Positions 22,140-25,115 of a stretch of 25,115 nucleotides of DNA are shown in pieces. Origin of the DNA: a virus. The position numbers and the translations under genes are program-made. Under the pieces are notes generated by a model. That model was given only the letters and a program-made list of their open reading frames with translations. It was not told the DNA's origin and searched no databases. Where the stretch lies: the IMG/VR virus record IMGVR_UViG_3300037507_000172, positions 1-25,115 of that record. One strand, written 5' to 3'. The stretch's first letter is position 1. Each line of letters begins with the position of its first letter.

Positions 22140-23572
22140 TATTCTCCGCAGGGAATACAAATGTTATCGTTGGTTGGTTCGGAAACAGGACAACCACAGT
22201 CTTCCTCTTCAAACGAAAAGAGATCCTTGAAGTCGTCATCTAGGGCAGCAAGAGCATCATCCTTTGCTTGCGTGTCTGGCATGACCTGAAGAGCATAATA
22301 AAGGGAAGTCTGGGATGATGCCATCCAATCCCTAAGGAACTCTCGGTCATAGGTCACAACATCGGACCAGCTATTAAAGGAGTATCCGTGAAATAGCATC
22401 GTTGAGCGGAAGAGTGTTACCACCCCATCAACTACCTTCTTGTAATCATGCCACCCTACTTCCGACGCGATTTCGCAGTCAGGCGGGTACGCATATGATT
22501 GAACTCCAAACGTCCCAGAATCGCGGTCAACGTGGCGGCTGATAGGAGGAGCCAACTCAGGAGTGGTAGTGTAGCCCCGAAGATCAATGTTGTTGTAACT
22601 ACAAGAAGCGGTAGGAGCAATAGCAAAGGCCCTCTGCATACCTGCTTGACGGGCGATCTGCGCCGCGATTTCGATTGACTTGGCCAGCTCCGAAACAAGA
22701 ACGTATGCTGGTGTGTGTGTTGGTTGGTGTGTGTGGTAAGCATCAAGAGCTTCTCCAAATTCTTTGTAGGTTACTTTATTCTGACAAAGGAAATTAGCCA
22801 GCCCAAGCACACCCAAACCAACCTGCTTGTCCACCTCAGGAGAAAGATACTCTCCTGTTTCTCCTACGCCAGTTTTAGCATGAAGAGCAACAAGAGAAGT
22901 CATCCCCTCCACAAAGGCAGGAGTTAGATCCTCGAACCTACAAGCACCCAAATTGACGTGCTGAAGTAGACAAGTACCACGGCTAGGAAGATAAACTTCA
23001 AGGCAGACATTTCCATAGATTCTATTACCTTCCGCATCGTAGCGGATCTTATTTAGCCATATATCACCCTTCTTAATTCCTTCAAGGGTAGCATCAATCA
23101 ACTCGGGTGGAGCAGATGTAAGGAACCCGGGGTCCACATTGAGGCAACGCTTTACCCAAGACAGCTCAGTACGGCTAGCCTTAATAAATTCAATAGCATC
23201 AGGGTGGGTGTAGTCAAGGTGGCACACAACAGCACCATTCTTGTAGACACCACCGCGCCTCAGGATTTCGTTGAGGGTTGAGTAGATTCTGGCGAACGAC
23301 ACAGGGCCAGACGCCACAAGTCCTCTTCCATTCTCGCTGCCTCGTTCACGGAGTTTAGAAAGGTGTACAGCAACTCCAGCTCCGTTGCGGAGAGCGTGGG
23401 AAACAAATCGCCACGAGGCTTCAATTCCATTGGGTCCCTCCATTTGATCTTCAACAACAAAAACCGTACAGCTCACGGGAAGGCGAGACTCTGGATCATC
23501 AATCCAATTTTGAACCCGACCAGTTCGGGCGATGGTGTTGGGGGTGTCTCCAAGGTCAGCGAAGGCAGTCAT
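22139..23572 (-). CDS. Ribonucleotide reductase, large (alpha) subunit, compact phage form
   Basis: A 477-aa reductase alpha subunit that converts ribonucleotides to deoxyribonucleotides. Visible catalytic features: C35 in LPVSCTVFV and C201 in GTCLLQHVNL (redox pair), N188-x-C190-x-E192 in GNVCLEV (thiyl-radical Cys with its Asn and Glu), a PTASCS loop at about 320, a Y425-Y426 pair (SLYYAL) as in the class I radical-transfer chain, and C-terminal shuttle cysteines C472 and C475 (CIPC). It is shorter than cellular NrdA and has no N-terminal ATP-cone, so allosteric activity control is probably absent. The Tyr pair, the C-terminal cysteines and an adjacent small subunit favour class I over class II. 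The stop overlaps the next start as TAATG. Confidence 0.93.
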   Translation of the reverse strand: MTAFADLGDTPNTIARTGRVQNWIDDPESRLPVSCTVFVVEDQMEGPNGIEASWRFVSHALRNGAGVAVHLSKLRERGSENGRGLVASGPVSFARIYSTLNEILRRGGVYKNGAVVCHLDYTHPDAIEFIKASRTELSWVKRCLNVDPGFLTSAPPELIDATLEGIKKGDIWLNKIRYDAEGNRIYGNVCLEVYLPSRGTCLLQHVNLGACRFEDLTPAFVEGMTSLVALHAKTGVGETGEYLSPEVDKQVGLGVLGLANFLCQNKVTYKEFGEALDAYHTHQPTHTPAYVLVSELAKSIEIAAQIARQAGMQRAFAIAPTASCSYNNIDLRGYTTTPELAPPISRHVDRDSGTFGVQSYAYPPDCEIASEVGWHDYKKVVDGVVTLFRSTMLFHGYSFNSWSDVVTYDREFLRDWMASSQTSLYYALQVMPDTQAKDDALAALDDDFKDLFSFEEEDCGCPVSEPTNDNICIPCGE

Positions 23573-23946
23573 ACGAGGTCGTCAAGAAATGGTGGTTGGT
23601 AGTTGGGCCCCTTGAGTATCTTACCATCTTCGCGGCGGAGGGGCTTCCCGTCTACGAACTTGCTCATGTTGGACTCAAACACCCGCTTGAGGGCGATGTC
23701 TAGGTTCCAGCCGCGAGCAACGGCATATTGGTAACAAACAAAAACAAGATCAGCGAGTTCCTTTAATGTGTGGATCTTGTCTTTATCGGTGTCCTCATTG
23801 ATGTGTGCTTCAAGAAGTTCATTGAATTCCTCTCGTATGAGAGTCATTTGCATCTCTTGAACCAGTTCATCATTTGGATCAATGGATTGTTCAGCGGCAA
23901 GTCGGAAGACAAACGCCTGTTCAATTAGATGTTCAGGGGTTTCCAT
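23569..23946 (-). CDS. mazG: MazG-like nucleotide pyrophosphohydrolase
   Basis: A 125-aa all-alpha NTP pyrophosphohydrolase of the MazG superfamily, which hydrolyses nucleoside triphosphates to monophosphates and pyrophosphate using Mg2+. The metal-binding pair is visible as E40-x-x-E43 and E63-x-x-D66 (REEFNELLEA and LKELADLVF). The C-terminal part, NMSKFVDGKPLRREDGKI with GPNYQPP, resembles the phosphoribosyl-ATP-pyrophosphohydrolase-like branch seen in phages. In cyanophages MazG has been proposed to adjust nucleotide or alarmone pools, but the substrate here cannot be read from sequence. Its stop overlaps the reductase start as ATGA, so it is likely coupled to dNTP synthesis. Confidence 0.85.
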   Translation of the reverse strand: METPEHLIEQAFVFRLAAEQSIDPNDELVQEMQMTLIREEFNELLEAHINEDTDKDKIHTLKELADLVFVCYQYAVARGWNLDIALKRVFESNMSKFVDGKPLRREDGKILKGPNYQPPFLDDLV

Positions 23947-24310
23947 CAGTGGTTAGTGCTTTGATTTTGCGGTCAACATAGGCTTTAACTTTGAGCCAGT
24001 CGTCGATCTCAGACTCCTGATCTTTGTGGCCAGCACGGCAGACATACTTAATGACATTGCCAGCCAGAAAATCCAGCTGCTGATCCACAACAAAATCCCA
24101 AACCTCGATACGTCCACGCTGATAGTGCTTGGGGTCATACTTCGTCACGGAAGAATTCTCTGTAGGCTGGGTTGTTTCTGATTCCTCGGAGTTGCTGGTC
24201 CCGTAGAAATCGTCCCACTGGTCCCGGTCGTAGCGATTGTTTGTCATACCAAAGTCGGATTCTAAATACTCCTTGATAGATAAGTAGTCTGCTGTTGATA
24301 AATTGTTCAC
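23933..24310 (-). CDS. DUF3310 family phage protein
   Basis: A 125-aa protein whose C-terminal half matches the DUF3310 family found in many phages: KYDPKHYQ followed by IEVWDFVVDQQLDF and GNVIKYVCRAG (residues 57-94), then a helix ending in VDRKIKAL. Some databases label this family a nucleotide kinase, but there is no P-loop here and the function is not established. The first 55 residues are acidic, Ser/Thr/Glu-rich and look disordered. The start called is a GTG at 24310; an ATG at 24247 would give 104 aa and reduce overlap with the upstream membrane ORF. The stop overlaps the mazG start by 14 nt, suggesting translational coupling within the nucleotide-metabolism cluster. Confidence 0.75.
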   Translation of the reverse strand: MNNLSTADYLSIKEYLESDFGMTNNRYDRDQWDDFYGTSNSEESETTQPTENSSVTKYDPKHYQRGRIEVWDFVVDQQLDFLAGNVIKYVCRAGHKDQESEIDDWLKVKAYVDRKIKALTTDGNP

Positions 24311-24407
24311 TTATCTTTAACTTAAGATAGTACGGAAGGTTAGGTTCAAGGATATAGATGATGGCCAGCAGTAAGCCAATGTCTAATCCGATGTAGGTGG
24401 GTTCCAT
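24135..24407 (-). CDS. Small hypothetical protein with one N-terminal membrane segment
   Basis: A 90-aa ORF of unknown function. Residues 7-20 (GLDIGLLLAIIYIL) look like one membrane-spanning helix, and the remainder is rich in Arg, Lys and Tyr. An AAGGA Shine-Dalgarno-like sequence lies 9 nt before the ATG, better than most starts in this window, and the start overlaps the 3' end of the exonuclease by 25 nt. The downstream two thirds overlap the DUF3310 gene in another frame, which is unusual. Either both are translated, or one of them starts or ends differently from the call here. It is the only ORF covering 24311-24382 on this strand. Confidence 0.5.
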   Translation of the reverse strand: MEPTYIGLDIGLLLAIIYILEPNLPYYLKLKISEQFINSRLLIYQGVFRIRLWYDKQSLRPGPVGRFLRDQQLRGIRNNPAYREFFRDEV

Positions 24408-25115
24408 AGAATAGGTTCCTTCGTTGTTGAGTTGTACTCTCCAGGCCGAAGGATCCGTGCCAATCGAGCGTTACGGATGGCATCATCCTCAGTCTGTCCA
24501 GCCTTGATATAAGATTCAAGGATAGCTTCCCAAGGGCTTTCTGCTTTATCCAGAATCTTCTTGGCACCCACACCACCAATGCCAGGTACACCTTTATATC
24601 CATCAACTGGATCACCAGTTAGGCACTGTGTCCAGAACCAGTAGTCTGCCTCTTCTGGGGTGACAGTGATCTCCTCTTCCCCATTAAATAACCGGCAAGC
24701 GATCTGTTTCATGTCCTTGTCTGGGCTAACAAGAATGAACTCTCGTGGATCAAGGTGGCACTCAAGGCCAAGGGCATCGTCTGCTTCGATGTTCGGATAC
24801 CGTACTACCTTGTAATTAGCACCACACCAATCTAAGAGTCGCTTGTATCCCACAGGTTTCCTTTTAGTGCGTTTTCCCTTGTAGTCGGGACATACAACCT
24901 TACGGAAGTTCTTGGAGTCTGAGAAGTAGAGGGTGACGTTGTTGGTGTCAAACCTTTTTCGGAGGTTATTGAGTTCACCTTCAAAGATGTCGAGGACAAC
25001 TCGGAAGTTACTAGCAATGGTGATGAGGTCATCCCCCCAATCAAGTTCAGTTTCAGCCGATTGACAAGCGCGGTAAGCATAGAAGTCTGCGTCAACACGC
25101 AATTGAAGGTCAGTG
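24383..25115 (-). CDS. 5'-3' exonuclease, T7 gp6-like (5' end cut by window edge)
   Basis: This is a PIN/FEN-type 5'-3' exonuclease, which in T7-like phages degrades host DNA and removes primers. The N-terminal VDADFYAYR motif supplies a metal-binding Asp. EADDALGLE and SPDKDMKQI are further acidic metal-site motifs. GVPGIGGVGAKKIL is the helix-3-turn-helix DNA-binding motif. The frame stays open through the last complete codon before the window edge (it reads T-D-L-Q-L-R-V-D-A-D upstream), and the only start-like codon near it is a TTG at 25102 with no visible Shine-Dalgarno sequence, so the true start is probably outside the window. Its stop overlaps the start of the small membrane ORF at 24407. 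Family identity is strong; exact N-terminus unknown. Confidence 0.9.
   Translation of the reverse strand, partial: TDLQLRVDADFYAYRACQSAETELDWGDDLITIASNFRVVLDIFEGELNNLRKRFDTNNVTLYFSDSKNFRKVVCPDYKGKRTKRKPVGYKRLLDWCGANYKVVRYPNIEADDALGLECHLDPREFILVSPDKDMKQIACRLFNGEEEITVTPEEADYWFWTQCLTGDPVDGYKGVPGIGGVGAKKILDKAESPWEAILESYIKAGQTEDDAIRNARLARILRPGEYNSTTKEPILWNPPTSD

Noticed and set aside
22711-22737. GT-rich simple-sequence stretch in the reductase large subunit
   Set aside because: It is interrupted (GTGTGTGTTGGTTGG), in frame, and encodes a His/Thr/Pro/Gln segment; no sign of a slip-regulated element.
1-25115. tRNA genes, CRISPR arrays, insertion sequences, attachment sites, psbA or other photosynthesis genes
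   Set aside because: None was recognised on reading; the coding density leaves room only in three short gaps, all accounted for by hairpins and leaders.

Overview
The window reads as the nucleotide-metabolism, virion-assembly and lysis half of a T7-like podovirus genome, with every gene on the minus strand (transcription runs from base 25115 toward base 1). The gene order matches marine cyanophages of the T7-like type (Synechococcus/Prochlorococcus podoviruses): exonuclease, MazG, ribonucleotide reductase, portal, scaffold, capsid, tail tube A, tail tube B, three internal virion proteins, tail fibre, lysis genes, second fibre. This host assignment is inferred from gene content and order. No psbA, hli, tRNA, integrase or CRISPR is visible here. 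RNA polymerase, DNA polymerase and terminase would lie outside the window.

Region 1 (about 21.2-25.1 kb) holds a T7 gp6-like 5'-3' exonuclease cut by the window edge, a small membrane protein overlapping a DUF3310 protein, a MazG-like pyrophosphohydrolase, and a class I ribonucleotide reductase made of a 477-aa large subunit and a 243-aa small subunit joined by TAATG. Together they fit recycling of degraded host DNA and supply of dNTPs. Region 2 (17.7-21.2 kb) holds small proteins, the portal, a 55-aa ORF overlapping the portal end, the scaffold, a small basic protein, and an RlpA-like double-psi beta-barrel protein placed between two terminator-like hairpins. Region 3 (16.5-17.7 kb) is the major capsid gene with a 181-nt structured leader upstream and a terminator-like hairpin downstream. 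Region 4 (5.1-16.5 kb) is the tail tube A/B pair and the gp13/gp14/gp15/gp16-like ejection proteins. The muramidase-like module sits at the C-terminus of the gp15-like protein, not in the gp16-like one. Region 5 (1-5.1 kb) is the gp17-like fibre behind an 11-nt homopolymer, a 42-aa basic protein, a small membrane protein, a two-domain endolysin, a small unknown, and a repeat-rich second fibre running off the left edge.

Most genes are tightly packed or overlap, as expected for one late operon. The three real intergenic regions (9089-9186, 17570-17750, 18048-18141) all contain strong inverted repeats. I see no wholly new multi-gene system. The best leads are the terminator-flanked RlpA-like gene, the capsid leader structures, the reductase small subunit that lacks the usual radical tyrosine position, the relocated muramidase module, and the homopolymer in front of the fibre gene.
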